Shown: piece after piece, positions 1 through 5,893 of the stretch | Position numbering within the stretch: the stretch's first letter is position 1 | Layout of the letters: every line of letters starts with the position of its first letter | NCBI GenBank assembly: GCA_035493555.1 | Contig: DATJIC010000023.1 | Span: forward strand, 1 to 10,893 | Direction of reading: 5' to 3' | Source: CAMLKC01 sp035493555 | GTDB lineage: Bacteria; Patescibacteriota; Saccharimonadia; Saccharimonadales; Saccharimonadaceae | Length of the DNA: 10,893 nucleotides | The notes under the pieces: generated by a model | Seen by the model: the letters and a program-made list of their open reading frames with translations, nothing else | Told to the model about the DNA's origin: nothing | The model's database searches: none | Program-made: the position numbers and the translations under genes

Positions 1-1
1 T

Positions 2-442
2 GGCAGACAGCAATCCAACAACCAGAACGACGGATATATTGAATTGTTCGGCATCATTCCGCCCGTTGGTACATGCTCTATCGTTATAACCTGTAACAAC
101 TCGGTAACGTACGGTCTTATCGGCGGCTCAATCAGCGCAACAGGGGTCGATCAGACATCGCCAACAAGGACTGTTCTGCCAGCCTATGGTACCGGTACGA
201 GTATTCAGGTGACGCCAACAGGTGCAGCTAACGATCTGTTTATAGATGCAGCTTGTTGTGGTTCCGACATCAACACGTCGCTCCAAACACTGCAGGTACA
301 GCGAAACTACAACGTTAGTACGGGCGCTGGGAACTTGGCTATGTCAACCGCACCCGGCGCGGCGTCGGCGACGATGGGCTATACCAGTCAAAACGACTGG
401 TGGGGGATTATCGGCGTTTCGTTACGTGCCGTCGGGACCTAA
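2..442 (+). CDS. Probable secreted/surface protein, C-terminal part (5' end outside window)
   Basis: The reading frame is open to the left edge and ends with TAA at 440-442; a TTG at 44 is only an internal codon, so this is the C-terminal 146 codons of a longer gene. The visible part is rich in Ser, Thr, Gly, Ala and Asn and poor in charged residues, with predicted short beta-strands and a small cluster of cysteines. It ends in a WWGIIGVSLRA segment. From memory, such endings are common in beta-sandwich domains of large bacterial secreted or surface proteins, where the last strand reads roughly W-G-x-x-V-x-L. I infer an extracellular adhesin-like domain; a phage-tail or other beta-sandwich protein is possible. 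No enzyme motif is visible. No terminator follows before the next gene. Confidence 0.6.
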   Translation, partial: GRQQSNNQNDGYIELFGIIPPVGTCSIVITCNNSVTYGLIGGSISATGVDQTSPTRTVLPAYGTGTSIQVTPTGAANDLFIDAACCGSDINTSLQTLQVQRNYNVSTGAGNLAMSTAPGAASATMGYTSQNDWWGIIGVSLRAVGT

Positions 443-448
443 GGAGTA

Positions 449-454
449 TATAAT
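449..454 (+). promoter_or_regulatory. Candidate -10 element upstream of corA-like gene 1
   Basis: A perfect TATAAT lies 35 bases before the ATG at 489, in the 46-base gap after the surface-protein gene. No convincing -35 hexamer sits 16-18 bases upstream, and a second AT-rich box, TATAAA, lies at 463-468. Either could be the -10 of the CorA transporter promoter. Confidence 0.35.
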
Positions 455-488
455 AGGGGTAGTATAAAACCAAAAAAGGCACCCTCCT

Positions 489-1403
489 ATGATCAGCTAC
501 CTCCGTTCTACCAACTACCGGCCGGGAATGAAAGAAACCAGTAAACTTCAGCCGGGAACATGGATACGTTCCGAACGTCCGAACGAGGAAGAAATGGAAT
601 TGCTTATTGGCTGGGGACTCGACCAAGATCTCCTGACGGACGCCCTTGACCCCCACGAGGTACCCCGCGTCGAGCTTGAGGGCGACTGGACGTATTTTAT
701 TACGCGGCTTCCCGACACGGACGATGATTTTAACGACTTTACAACACCTATCTTGTTTGCGCTTGGTACCGAGCATATCGTGACAGTAAGCCGGGATCCG
801 CTGGGGCGCCTCTGGCAGCCGTTTATCGACAGGACCGATACGCCGACAACGCAAAAGACTAAACTCTTCATGCTGATGGTGGAGGCAATTGCCGAACAGT
901 ACCAGCGCCGGGTGGCATCAATCAACCGCCAAATGCGGGCTTCTACCAACGACGTCCGGCGCCTGCGGCCGCAGGATATCGCGACGTTCGTTGAGTACGA
1001 GCGTAAATTAAACGACTACCTGGACGCGCTTATTCCTACTAATACGGCGCTTGAAAAGCTGCTGGGCGGAAGGCTACTCCAGCTATATGAGGATGACCGT
1101 GATTTGGTAGAGGACCTTTCTATCGATCTCGAACAACTCATGGCGCGTTGTAAGAGTCTGCTGCGTACCATTACGAACGTCCGCGATTCGTACCGTGCGG
1201 TGATGGACACGCGCCTGAACGAAACGCTGCGGATCCTTACGGTAATTACGCTGGCCATGACCATTCCTACCATGATTGCAGGGTTATACGGCATGAACGT
1301 ACCGCTGCCGGCCCAAAACAGCCCGTTCATGTTTTGGGTGATTATTGGAATCAGCGCTACGGCCGCGCTTAGCCTCAGCTATTACTTTATGAAAAAGCGG
1401 TAA
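489..1403 (+). CDS. CorA-like Mg2+/divalent cation transporter 1
   Basis: CorA family channels are homopentamers in the inner membrane that admit Mg2+ (some members Co2+, Ni2+ or Zn2+). This 304-residue protein has the usual plan: an N-terminal alpha/beta cytoplasmic domain, a long helical stalk (about 130-245) and two C-terminal membrane helices (about 249-266 and 280-300). The signature GMN tripeptide is present at 268-270 in the form YGMNVPLP. The loop after it is short and lacks the MPEL sequence of Escherichia coli CorA, as in many CorA relatives from Gram-positive bacteria and CPR. The ATG at 489 follows a weak AAAGG (475-479); MISYLRS is a typical family start, so I prefer it to the ATG at 530. 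A paralogue lies at 4556-5479. Which ion it carries cannot be told from sequence. Confidence 0.92.
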   Translation: MISYLRSTNYRPGMKETSKLQPGTWIRSERPNEEEMELLIGWGLDQDLLTDALDPHEVPRVELEGDWTYFITRLPDTDDDFNDFTTPILFALGTEHIVTVSRDPLGRLWQPFIDRTDTPTTQKTKLFMLMVEAIAEQYQRRVASINRQMRASTNDVRRLRPQDIATFVEYERKLNDYLDALIPTNTALEKLLGGRLLQLYEDDRDLVEDLSIDLEQLMARCKSLLRTITNVRDSYRAVMDTRLNETLRILTVITLAMTIPTMIAGLYGMNVPLPAQNSPFMFWVIIGISATAALSLSYYFMKKR

Positions 1404-1435
1404 CTCTCTGCAGTGAATGCCGGGCTTATACGGTA

Positions 1436-1441
1436 TATAAT
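1436..1441 (+). promoter_or_regulatory. Candidate -10 of acidic-protein/methyltransferase operon
   Basis: A perfect TATAAT sits 22 bases before the ATG at 1464. Seventeen bases upstream lies GTGAAT (1413-1418), a poor -35 match. A strong ribosome site AGGAGG (1454-1459) follows, four bases before the ATG. Confidence 0.5.
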
Positions 1442-1463
1442 GAACATATAAAGAGGAGGCGCT

Positions 1464-1895
1464 ATGAACGAGGAAGTGGCACGGCAAAAAATAAAAGCTG
1501 CATTCAATAGGTTACGCGCTGGACATGAACTTGATGGCGACGCCGCCAAAGAAAAAAGCAATTCGGTCGATTATCATATAGATGCTATCCGGCAGGCAAG
1601 TGATGGCAACTGGCATGAATCGATCGCGTACGCCTATGTCCAAAACCTGGAGGCGCACATCGAGGAAGAGCTGCAAGAGGTAAATCCTCACCTGGATAAT
1701 GCTTTTGCCGACACTTCCGATGATCCGGCACGGGAGCTGGGCGTCTCCTCCCGCGCCTTTGGCGATGAGCTGCAAAAACTAAACACCGACGACGATACCG
1801 AGCATGACCTCTACGACAGCGAAGATATGCGTGAGTATATTGAGGATGCCGATGATACGGCGGGTGAGGATGAACGGTACAGGTACCGCGAGTGA
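1464..1895 (+). CDS. Acidic hypothetical protein, 143 residues
   Basis: I do not recognise this protein. It begins with ATG after a strong AGGAGG and ends with TGA at 1893-1895, overlapping the next start (GTG 1892) by four bases, so the two are probably translated together. The first half (about 1-80) looks helical and soluble, with an HIEEELQEVNPH stretch. The second half is strongly acidic (many Asp and Glu, for example TDDDTEHDLYDSEDMREY) and probably disordered, ending in RYRYRE. There is no signal peptide, membrane helix, cysteine or catalytic motif. The good ribosome site, codon use like its neighbours and coupling to a methyltransferase gene make it a real gene. A role as partner of the downstream enzyme is only inferred from the overlap. 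Confidence 0.8.
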   Translation: MNEEVARQKIKAAFNRLRAGHELDGDAAKEKSNSVDYHIDAIRQASDGNWHESIAYAYVQNLEAHIEEELQEVNPHLDNAFADTSDDPARELGVSSRAFGDELQKLNTDDDTEHDLYDSEDMREYIEDADDTAGEDERYRYRE

Positions 1896-2482
1896 CGGCT
1901 AAAGCGCTGCTTTCGGACCAAGTTGACGAGCGTGAGATCCGGGTTATTTTGCGTGAGCTTGAGACGGTGCTAAAAAACGATATCCCCGGCGATGTCGTGG
2001 AGCTCGGCTGCTACGTAGGAACAACCAGCGTGTTTCTCGCCTCCCGGCTAAAAACCACTGGCCGAAAACTATACTTGTACGATTCGTTTGAGGGGCTGCC
2101 GCCAAAGACTACCGAAGACGAGAGCCCGGCGGGCATGCAGTTTACAACGGGCGAGTTGCTGGCAACCAAAAAGCAACTCATTCGCAATCTTAAGCAGGCA
2201 AACGTTCCTATGCCGGTTATAAAAAAGGGATGGTTCTCCGATCTAACGGCCGCCGATGTTCCGCCCCGCATTGCCTTTGCGTTTCTGGATGGCGACTACT
2301 ATCATTCTGTTTGGGATTCGCTTACGCTTATATCGAATTTTTTGGCGCCGGGTGCTACTATTATTGTTGATGATTACGCCAACGAAGCGCTTCCGGGAGC
2401 GGCAAAAGCCGTTGATACGTGGTTAAAAACCAATCCTGGTCGTTTGGTAATAGAGCATTCTTTAGCAATTATTCATACTTGA
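1892..2482 (+). CDS. Class I SAM-dependent methyltransferase, TylF/MycF-like
   Basis: This 196-residue protein has the Rossmann methyltransferase landmarks in order: motif I VVELGCYVG (35-43) for S-adenosylmethionine, YDSFEGLP (63-70) at the end of strand 2, FLDGDYYHSVWDSL (131-144) and IIVDDY (157-162). The YD-S/T-FEG-P and LDGD...DDY pattern is typical of the TylF/MycF family, whose members are metal-dependent O-methyltransferases acting on sugar hydroxyls; the acidic residues at 133, 135, 160 and 161 would form the metal site. At 196 residues it is shorter than TylF-type enzymes (around 250), mainly at the N-terminus. It starts with GTG inside the end of the upstream acidic-protein gene. 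Its stop TGA (2480-2482) lies within the -35 box of the next promoter. The substrate is unknown; a cell-surface sugar is a guess. Confidence 0.85.
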   Translation: MTAKALLSDQVDEREIRVILRELETVLKNDIPGDVVELGCYVGTTSVFLASRLKTTGRKLYLYDSFEGLPPKTTEDESPAGMQFTTGELLATKKQLIRNLKQANVPMPVIKKGWFSDLTAADVPPRIAFAFLDGDYYHSVWDSLTLISNFLAPGATIIVDDYANEALPGAAKAVDTWLKTNPGRLVIEHSLAIIHT

Positions 2483-2506
2483 CATACTTTTCATACTTGG
2501 TATACT
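2474..2506 (+). repeat. Tandem 9-bp repeat across the abrB promoter
   Basis: Units of nine bases follow one another: CATACTTGA (2474-2482), CATACTTTT (2483-2491), CATACTTGG (2492-2500) and a degenerate fourth beginning TATACT (2501-2506). The repeats supply both the -35 and the -10 of the promoter and cover the whole spacer. A plausible reading is a multi-site operator, possibly for the AbrB-type protein encoded just downstream. Confidence 0.7.
2479..2506 (+). promoter_or_regulatory. Strong sigma70-type promoter of the abrB-like/MFS operon
   Basis: TTGACA (2479-2484) is a perfect -35, followed by a 16-base spacer and TATACT (2501-2506) preceded by TGG (2498-2500), an extended -10. It is the best-matching promoter in the window. 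The -35 overlaps the stop codon of the methyltransferase gene. Transcription would start near 2513, giving a short leader with AAAGGAG at 2517-2523. Confidence 0.85.
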
Positions 2507-2534
2507 GAACAACAGTAAAGGAGTATGGAAAACT

Positions 2535-2792
2535 ATGGGCAAGTCCCTCATCACCCCAGATAAAAAGCTCTACGGCACCGCGACCGTCGGAACAAAAGGA
2601 CAGATTGTTATTCCTTCTGACGCCCGCGAGGAGCTGGATATCAAGCCTGGTGACCGCTTGTACGTCATGAACGCGATGCACGGCGCGGGTGTCGTTCTCT
2701 TAAAAGAGGAGATGCTCGAATCATTTGTCGAAGAAATCATGGCGCAAGTCGAAGTGTTCCGTACTCTTAAACAAGAAAAAGATAAGGAGTAG
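2535..2792 (+). CDS. AbrB/MazE/SpoVT-family transcriptional regulator
   Basis: The 85-residue protein carries a SpoVT/AbrB swapped-hairpin DNA-binding domain at about 14-55, with the typical run ATVGTKGQIVIPSDAR (16-31) followed by LDIKPGDRLYV (34-44). The rest (about 57-85) is a charged amphipathic helix probably used for dimer contacts. Such proteins bind DNA as dimers and often repress their own promoter; MazE-type relatives are antitoxins. No toxin gene is next to it: the partner is an MFS exporter starting six bases after the stop. The ATG at 2535 lies 11 bases after AAAGGAG; an ATG at 2525 opens only 12 codons and is rejected. I infer autoregulation through the 9-bp repeats upstream and local control of the exporter. 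Confidence 0.9.
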   Translation: MGKSLITPDKKLYGTATVGTKGQIVIPSDAREELDIKPGDRLYVMNAMHGAGVVLLKEEMLESFVEEIMAQVEVFRTLKQEKDKE

Positions 2793-2797
2793 AAAGC

Positions 2798-4492
2798 ATG
2801 CACCACCATTTAAGCTTGCGTAGCAAGCTCATTATTATGGCGTCCGTCATGGCGAGCCTGTTTTTGGTTGCACTTGACCAGACGATCATTTCAACAGCCC
2901 TTGGCAAGATTGTCCAAGATTTTAACGCGTACTCATCGCTCTCGTGGGTTGTAACGGCGTATCTTATTACGACTACCATTACCACCCCGATTGCCGGTAA
3001 GTTCTCCGACATGTTCGGCCGCCGCCTCATGATCCTGATAGGAGTCACGATCTTTACGGTCGGCTCGCTATTCAGTGGCATGAGCGGTGACATTAACCAG
3101 CTTATTTTGTTCCGTGCGCTGCAGGGAATAGGTGGCGGTATCATAACTGCCAACGCCTTCACGATCGTTGGCGACCTTTTTGCCGCCCGCGAACGCGGAC
3201 GCTGGCAGGGACTTATCGGTTCGGTCTTTGGTATCGCATCGTTCATCGGTCCGCTGCTGGGCGGCTATCTTACCGAGACGCACCACCTCCTTTCATGGGT
3301 GACTGACTGGCGCTGGACATTCTTTATAAACATCCCTGTCGGTATCCTGGCTTTCGCTATTATCGCGATATTCTGTCCTCCGCTAAAACACGAAAACAAG
3401 CCCAAGGTCGATTACATTGGTGCAGGGCTGCTTGCCATCGCGCTGGCGACCCTCGTACTTGCCGTTGATAACACCGATAAGATCTTTGCCGATCTTCTCA
3501 GCTCAACAGGTATGAGCCTCACGACCCTTCGTCTGATCATGACGGCGATTATTATTGCCGCAACCGGTGCGTTCGTGTACGTCGAGCATAAGGTAAAAGA
3601 ACCAATCCTGAAGCTGAGCTTCTTTACGAACAAGAACTTCCTTGTGCTTGCGACGATTGCCGTGTTCGTGGGTGCTGCTATGCTCGGTTCAATCCTCTAT
3701 CTGACCCAGTTTAACCAGCAGGTATTCGGTGCCTCACCCGAGACATCCGGCCTGATGCTCCTTCCAATGATCGGCGGGCTGATGGTAGCCAGTATCGCGA
3801 CGGGTCAGCTTGTCTCAAAGGTAGGGAAGTACAAGCGCTTTATGGTGTTCGGCTTCATTCTCTCAAGCGTTGCCATTGCATTCCTTGCTACGCTGACGCC
3901 ATCGAGCGCATTCTTGCAGGAAGCAATTATTATGGTGTTCGTTGGTGCCGGGATAGGTATGGCGATGCCGCTTATGAACATTGCCGTCCAGAGCGAGTTT
4001 GAGCAAAAATACCTTGGTATGGCGACCAGCTCGGTCCAGCTGTTCCGTGGACTTGGCTCGACAATCGGTGTTGCAGTGTTTGGCAGCATGCTGACCGCAG
4101 GTATCACGACGTCGCTTGGCGACATGAACAAAGACCCGTATATCCAAACACTTAAGCAATCTCCGGCGATGGTAAAACAGCTGGGCAACATTAACGATGC
4201 GAATACGCTGCTGAACATTAACACCCCTGAAACCAAGACTAAGATTACCGAGGGGTACAGTGAGGCTATTTCCAAGGCGCCATTGCCTGCCCAAGTTGTC
4301 ACCAAGGCAAAAGAGGATTTCGCCCGGCAGCAGAACAACTATAACGACAAGATCGTTAAAGCATTCTCTACGAGCCTGCACACCATTTTTGTGACAACGG
4401 CAGCAATTATGGCCGTAGCCCTTGTTCTAAGCTTTGTCATCAAAGAACGGGCGCTTGAGGCGGCGCGCCCCGAAGAGACGCCGGGAGCGTAA
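2798..4492 (+). CDS. MFS drug:H+ antiporter, DHA2 (EmrB/QacA) family, 14 TM
   Basis: This 564-residue inner-membrane protein shows DHA2 landmarks: LDQTIISTAL (26-35, motif D1), GKFSDMFGRR (67-76, motif A), LFRALQGIGGG (104-114, motif B), the antiporter motif C with GPLLGG (151-156) and WRWTFFINIPVG (171-182). Fourteen hydrophobic segments fit the EmrB/QacA type, which export drugs or other amphipathic compounds in exchange for protons. A long hydrophilic loop (about 445-530) before the last helix is rich in Lys, Asn and Gln, and makes the protein longer than the usual 470-520 residues. AAGGAG (2784-2789) overlaps the end of the regulator gene and sits eight bases before ATG 2798, so the two form one operon. 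No EmrA-type adaptor gene is nearby. The exported compound is unknown. Confidence 0.93.
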   Translation: MHHHLSLRSKLIIMASVMASLFLVALDQTIISTALGKIVQDFNAYSSLSWVVTAYLITTTITTPIAGKFSDMFGRRLMILIGVTIFTVGSLFSGMSGDINQLILFRALQGIGGGIITANAFTIVGDLFAARERGRWQGLIGSVFGIASFIGPLLGGYLTETHHLLSWVTDWRWTFFINIPVGILAFAIIAIFCPPLKHENKPKVDYIGAGLLAIALATLVLAVDNTDKIFADLLSSTGMSLTTLRLIMTAIIIAATGAFVYVEHKVKEPILKLSFFTNKNFLVLATIAVFVGAAMLGSILYLTQFNQQVFGASPETSGLMLLPMIGGLMVASIATGQLVSKVGKYKRFMVFGFILSSVAIAFLATLTPSSAFLQEAIIMVFVGAGIGMAMPLMNIAVQSEFEQKYLGMATSSVQLFRGLGSTIGVAVFGSMLTAGITTSLGDMNKDPYIQTLKQSPAMVKQLGNINDANTLLNINTPETKTKITEGYSEAISKAPLPAQVVTKAKEDFARQQNNYNDKIVKAFSTSLHTIFVTTAAIMAVALVLSFVIKERALEAARPEETPGA

Positions 4493-4505
4493 ATCTCACC
4501 ACTTT

Positions 4506-4537
4506 AAAACAAGGGTCATAGACGGCCCTTGTTTTTT
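4506..4537 (+). terminator. Intrinsic terminator of the abrB-like/MFS operon
   Basis: A 12-bp stem pairs 4506-4517 with 4524-4535 (core AAGGGTC/GGCCCTT with one G-T pair), closed by the six-base loop ATAGAC and running into six T (4532-4537). It lies 14 bases after the MFS stop codon. Confidence 0.9.
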
Positions 4538-4547
4538 ACTTTATACT
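4519..4547 (+). promoter_or_regulatory. Promoter of corA-like gene 2, overlapping the terminator
   Basis: TATACT (4542-4547) is a good -10. Seventeen bases upstream TAGACG (4519-4524) matches four of six -35 positions and falls in the loop of the terminator hairpin. Transcription would begin at about 4554, two bases before the ATG at 4556, giving a leaderless message. Confidence 0.55.
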
Positions 4548-4555
4548 GCTTATGT

Positions 4556-5479
4556 ATGCTCAAATACTATGTACGGCGGAGCAGTGGTGAAGAGTTTCAA
4601 AAAGTAAGCGAACCGCCTAAAAACAACGTCTGGATTCACGGTGATGCAGTAACGGATGAAGATCTGCATTTTTTGTCTGATACCTACGGCTTTAACCTAA
4701 ACCTCATGCGTGACGTGTTGGACGCCCACGAGCTTTCCCGCGTTGAGACCACGAACGGCGACGGTCTCTATGCGTTTGTGCGCACGGCACATCGCAATAA
4801 AAAGGGGATGGTCGTTACTACGCCCGTTTTGCTGGCAGTAAGGGGCACCGTATTTATCAACGTATCCATGGCCAACACGGAACATCACCGCCTGGCTACT
4901 CCAAGCGTCATTGCCCAGGCTTCCGACACGACAAGCCTGCTTCTTGGTACGTTTGCCGCGGTGGTAAGCGAGTACGAAGATTTTATGCAGCATACCGCAA
5001 ACTATATTTACGATACCGAGGAGCGCTTACGTACCCACGAAGTAAAGAACGACGATTTTATCCGCTTTGTGACGGTAGAAGGCAATCTGAACGAATACCA
5101 CACCAACCTCAGTAGTATGCAGGTTGTCGCCGAGCGTTTGCAGGAGCTCATGGAAGATTCCGGTGACCGCGAAGCCGTAGAAGACATATCACTCTACATT
5201 AAACAGCTGCTGGTGGCCATAAGCAGCCAACGGCAGAGTATTACAAGTATCCGTAATACGTACGGTATGCTCGCGAACAACTCGCTCAACCAGCGCATGA
5301 AGGCGCTTACCGTTCTCATGGCGCTTATCGCTTTGCCTGGGGTATTTTATGGTATGTACGGCATGAATGTCGCGCTACCGTTCCAAAAAGAGCCGTGGGC
5401 GTATGGTGTCATAACGATAGTAAGTCTTGGCGTGACGCTTCTTGTCTTTCTCTTTGCCAAAAAACGCGGTGTTTTTTAG
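4556..5479 (+). CDS. CorA-like Mg2+/divalent cation transporter 2
   Basis: This 307-residue protein is a paralogue of the 489-1403 product: both share a D-x-HE-x-x-RVE block near residue 58, a TTP-(V/I)-L segment in the first domain and the same C-terminal plan. The signature GMN is at 269-271 in YGMNVALP, flanked by membrane helices at about 248-267 and 281-300; the tail KKRGVF is cytoplasmic. The open frame begins at TTG 4529, but that lies inside the preceding terminator stem. The ATG at 4556 gives the family-like start MLKYYVR and lies just downstream of a -10 box, so I choose it; there is no ribosome site, consistent with leaderless translation. Having two diverged CorA copies suggests different ions, affinity or regulation. 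Confidence 0.92.
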   Translation: MLKYYVRRSSGEEFQKVSEPPKNNVWIHGDAVTDEDLHFLSDTYGFNLNLMRDVLDAHELSRVETTNGDGLYAFVRTAHRNKKGMVVTTPVLLAVRGTVFINVSMANTEHHRLATPSVIAQASDTTSLLLGTFAAVVSEYEDFMQHTANYIYDTEERLRTHEVKNDDFIRFVTVEGNLNEYHTNLSSMQVVAERLQELMEDSGDREAVEDISLYIKQLLVAISSQRQSITSIRNTYGMLANNSLNQRMKALTVLMALIALPGVFYGMYGMNVALPFQKEPWAYGVITIVSLGVTLLVFLFAKKRGVF

Positions 5480-5497
5480 GCGCGTTGTAAATTCTGC

Positions 5498-5539
5498 TAT
5501 AAGAATACGGTTGTCTCGCCTCTGTTTTTTATCTATTAT
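5498..5539 (+). promoter_or_regulatory. Two candidate promoters after corA-like gene 2
   Basis: TGC-TATAAG (TATAAG at 5498-5503) is an extended -10 with no good -35. Just downstream, TTGTCT (5511-5516) and TATTAT (5534-5539) are 17 bases apart, a plausible sigma70-type promoter starting near 5546. Both point into the 5550-5880 region, which holds no large gene. Confidence 0.45.
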
Positions 5540-5550
5540 AGAAACATAAG

Positions 5551-5565
5551 CGCCGTAAAACGGCG
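5551..5565 (+). other. Small GC-rich hairpin
   Basis: CGCCGT (5551-5556) pairs perfectly with ACGGCG (5560-5565) around an AAA loop, right after the predicted start of the 5511-5539 promoter. There is no T-run, so it is not a terminator; it could cap the 5' end of a transcript. Confidence 0.45.
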
Positions 5566-5571
5566 ATGTGC

Positions 5572-5600
5572 TTGACGTGTGTATACGCGTTTGTTACCAT
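5572..5600 (+). promoter_or_regulatory. Candidate promoter of the structured 5600-5880 region
   Basis: TTGACG (5572-5577) matches five of six -35 positions. Seventeen bases later TACCAT (5595-5600) matches four of six -10 positions. Transcription would begin at about 5607, just at the start of the folded segment described next. Confidence 0.45.
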
Positions 5601-5604
5601 TATG

Positions 5605-5664
5605 TACGTGTCTCAGCGCCAAAACACGTAAAATTTCATTTTAAAGGTCGAAGCGCGCCGAGAC
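5605..5664 (+). ncRNA. Candidate structured RNA leader
   Basis: Two alternative folds start here. TACGTGT (5605-5611) pairs with ACACGTA (5624-5630). A longer stem pairs 5610-5619 with 5655-5664 (GTCTCAGCGC with GCGCCGAGAC, nine of ten pairs) and encloses a small hairpin TAAAAT/ATTTTA (5629-5643). The two cannot form fully together. The segment is followed closely by AAGGAG at 5677-5682 and a possible 30-codon gene, so it may be a cis-regulatory leader or the 5' part of a non-coding RNA that ends at the 5850 terminator. It matches no RNA family that I recognise; RNase P, tmRNA and SRP RNA hallmarks are absent. Confidence 0.35.
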
Positions 5665-5693
5665 TGCATATAGTACAAGGAGTACAACTTCAC

Positions 5694-5786
5694 ATGCCAA
5701 TAGCCGTCGAATTTGTGTCTTCAAGGCGCAAAAAGATTGCAGTGGATGTGGTGCCGGCCGAATGGCAACTGTATATCGCACAATAG
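5694..5786 (+). CDS. Possible small protein, 30 residues
   Basis: ATG 5694 follows AAGGAG (5677-5682) by 11 bases and the frame ends at TAG 5784-5786. The product has an RRKK cluster in the middle and ends VVPAEWQLYIAQ; it has no membrane helix or cysteine and I do not recognise it. The same frame stays open upstream to a GTG at 5568 (72 codons), but that part overlaps a promoter and stem-loops and reads as an unlikely sequence. A candidate -10, TATAGT, is at 5669-5674. The ribosome site, the strong terminator downstream and otherwise empty surroundings are the only support; a non-coding RNA is an equally good reading. Confidence 0.35.
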   Translation: MPIAVEFVSSRRKKIAVDVVPAEWQLYIAQ

Positions 5787-5793
5787 AACGAAC

Positions 5794-5840
5794 GTTCACC
5801 CCGAACTCTTAAGCGAGTTATACCTCCGAGAGTTCACCCC
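5794..5840. repeat. GTTCACCCC direct repeat with a central hairpin
   Basis: GTTCACCCC occurs at 5794-5802 and again at 5832-5840. Between the copies AACTC (5804-5808) can pair with GAGTT (5815-5819), and GAACGTTC (5790-5797) is a palindrome. The role is unknown; the block sits between the small ORF and the terminator. Confidence 0.5.
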
Positions 5841-5849
5841 AAAAAAATA

Positions 5850-5879
5850 AAAACACCCCAAGGCACCGGGGTGTTTTTT
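5850..5879. terminator. Bidirectional intrinsic terminator
   Basis: A 10-bp stem pairs AAAACACCCC (5850-5859) with GGGGTGTTTT (5868-5877) around an eight-base loop. On the plus strand it runs into six T (5874-5879). On the minus strand the A-rich tract 5841-5853 supplies a long T-run. It therefore ends both the rightward transcripts from the 5500-5790 region and the leftward dsbA-like transcript, whose stop codon is 14 bases away. Confidence 0.9.
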
Positions 5880-5893
5880 GCTGTCAGGTAATT

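Noticed and set aside
2535..2792. Antitoxin of a toxin-antitoxin pair
   Set aside because: The domain fits, but neither neighbour is a toxin (MazF, PIN or Doc); the next gene is an MFS exporter.
4529..4555. TTG 4529 as the start of corA-like gene 2
   Set aside because: The codon lies in the terminator stem, and the extra nine residues do not resemble CorA N-termini; the ATG at 4556 follows a -10 box.
5463..5486. Terminator of corA-like gene 2 from the AACGCG/CGCGTT inverted repeat
   Set aside because: The six-pair stem is perfect, but the T-run is in its loop and none follows it.
5568..5786. A 72-codon gene starting at GTG 5568
   Set aside because: Its first 40 codons cover a promoter-like sequence and stem-loops and give an improbable protein; only the 30-codon part from ATG 5694 has a ribosome site.
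5540..5880. RNase P RNA, tmRNA, 6S RNA or SRP RNA
   Set aside because: The conserved core sequences of these RNAs are absent and the ends of the region do not pair with each other.
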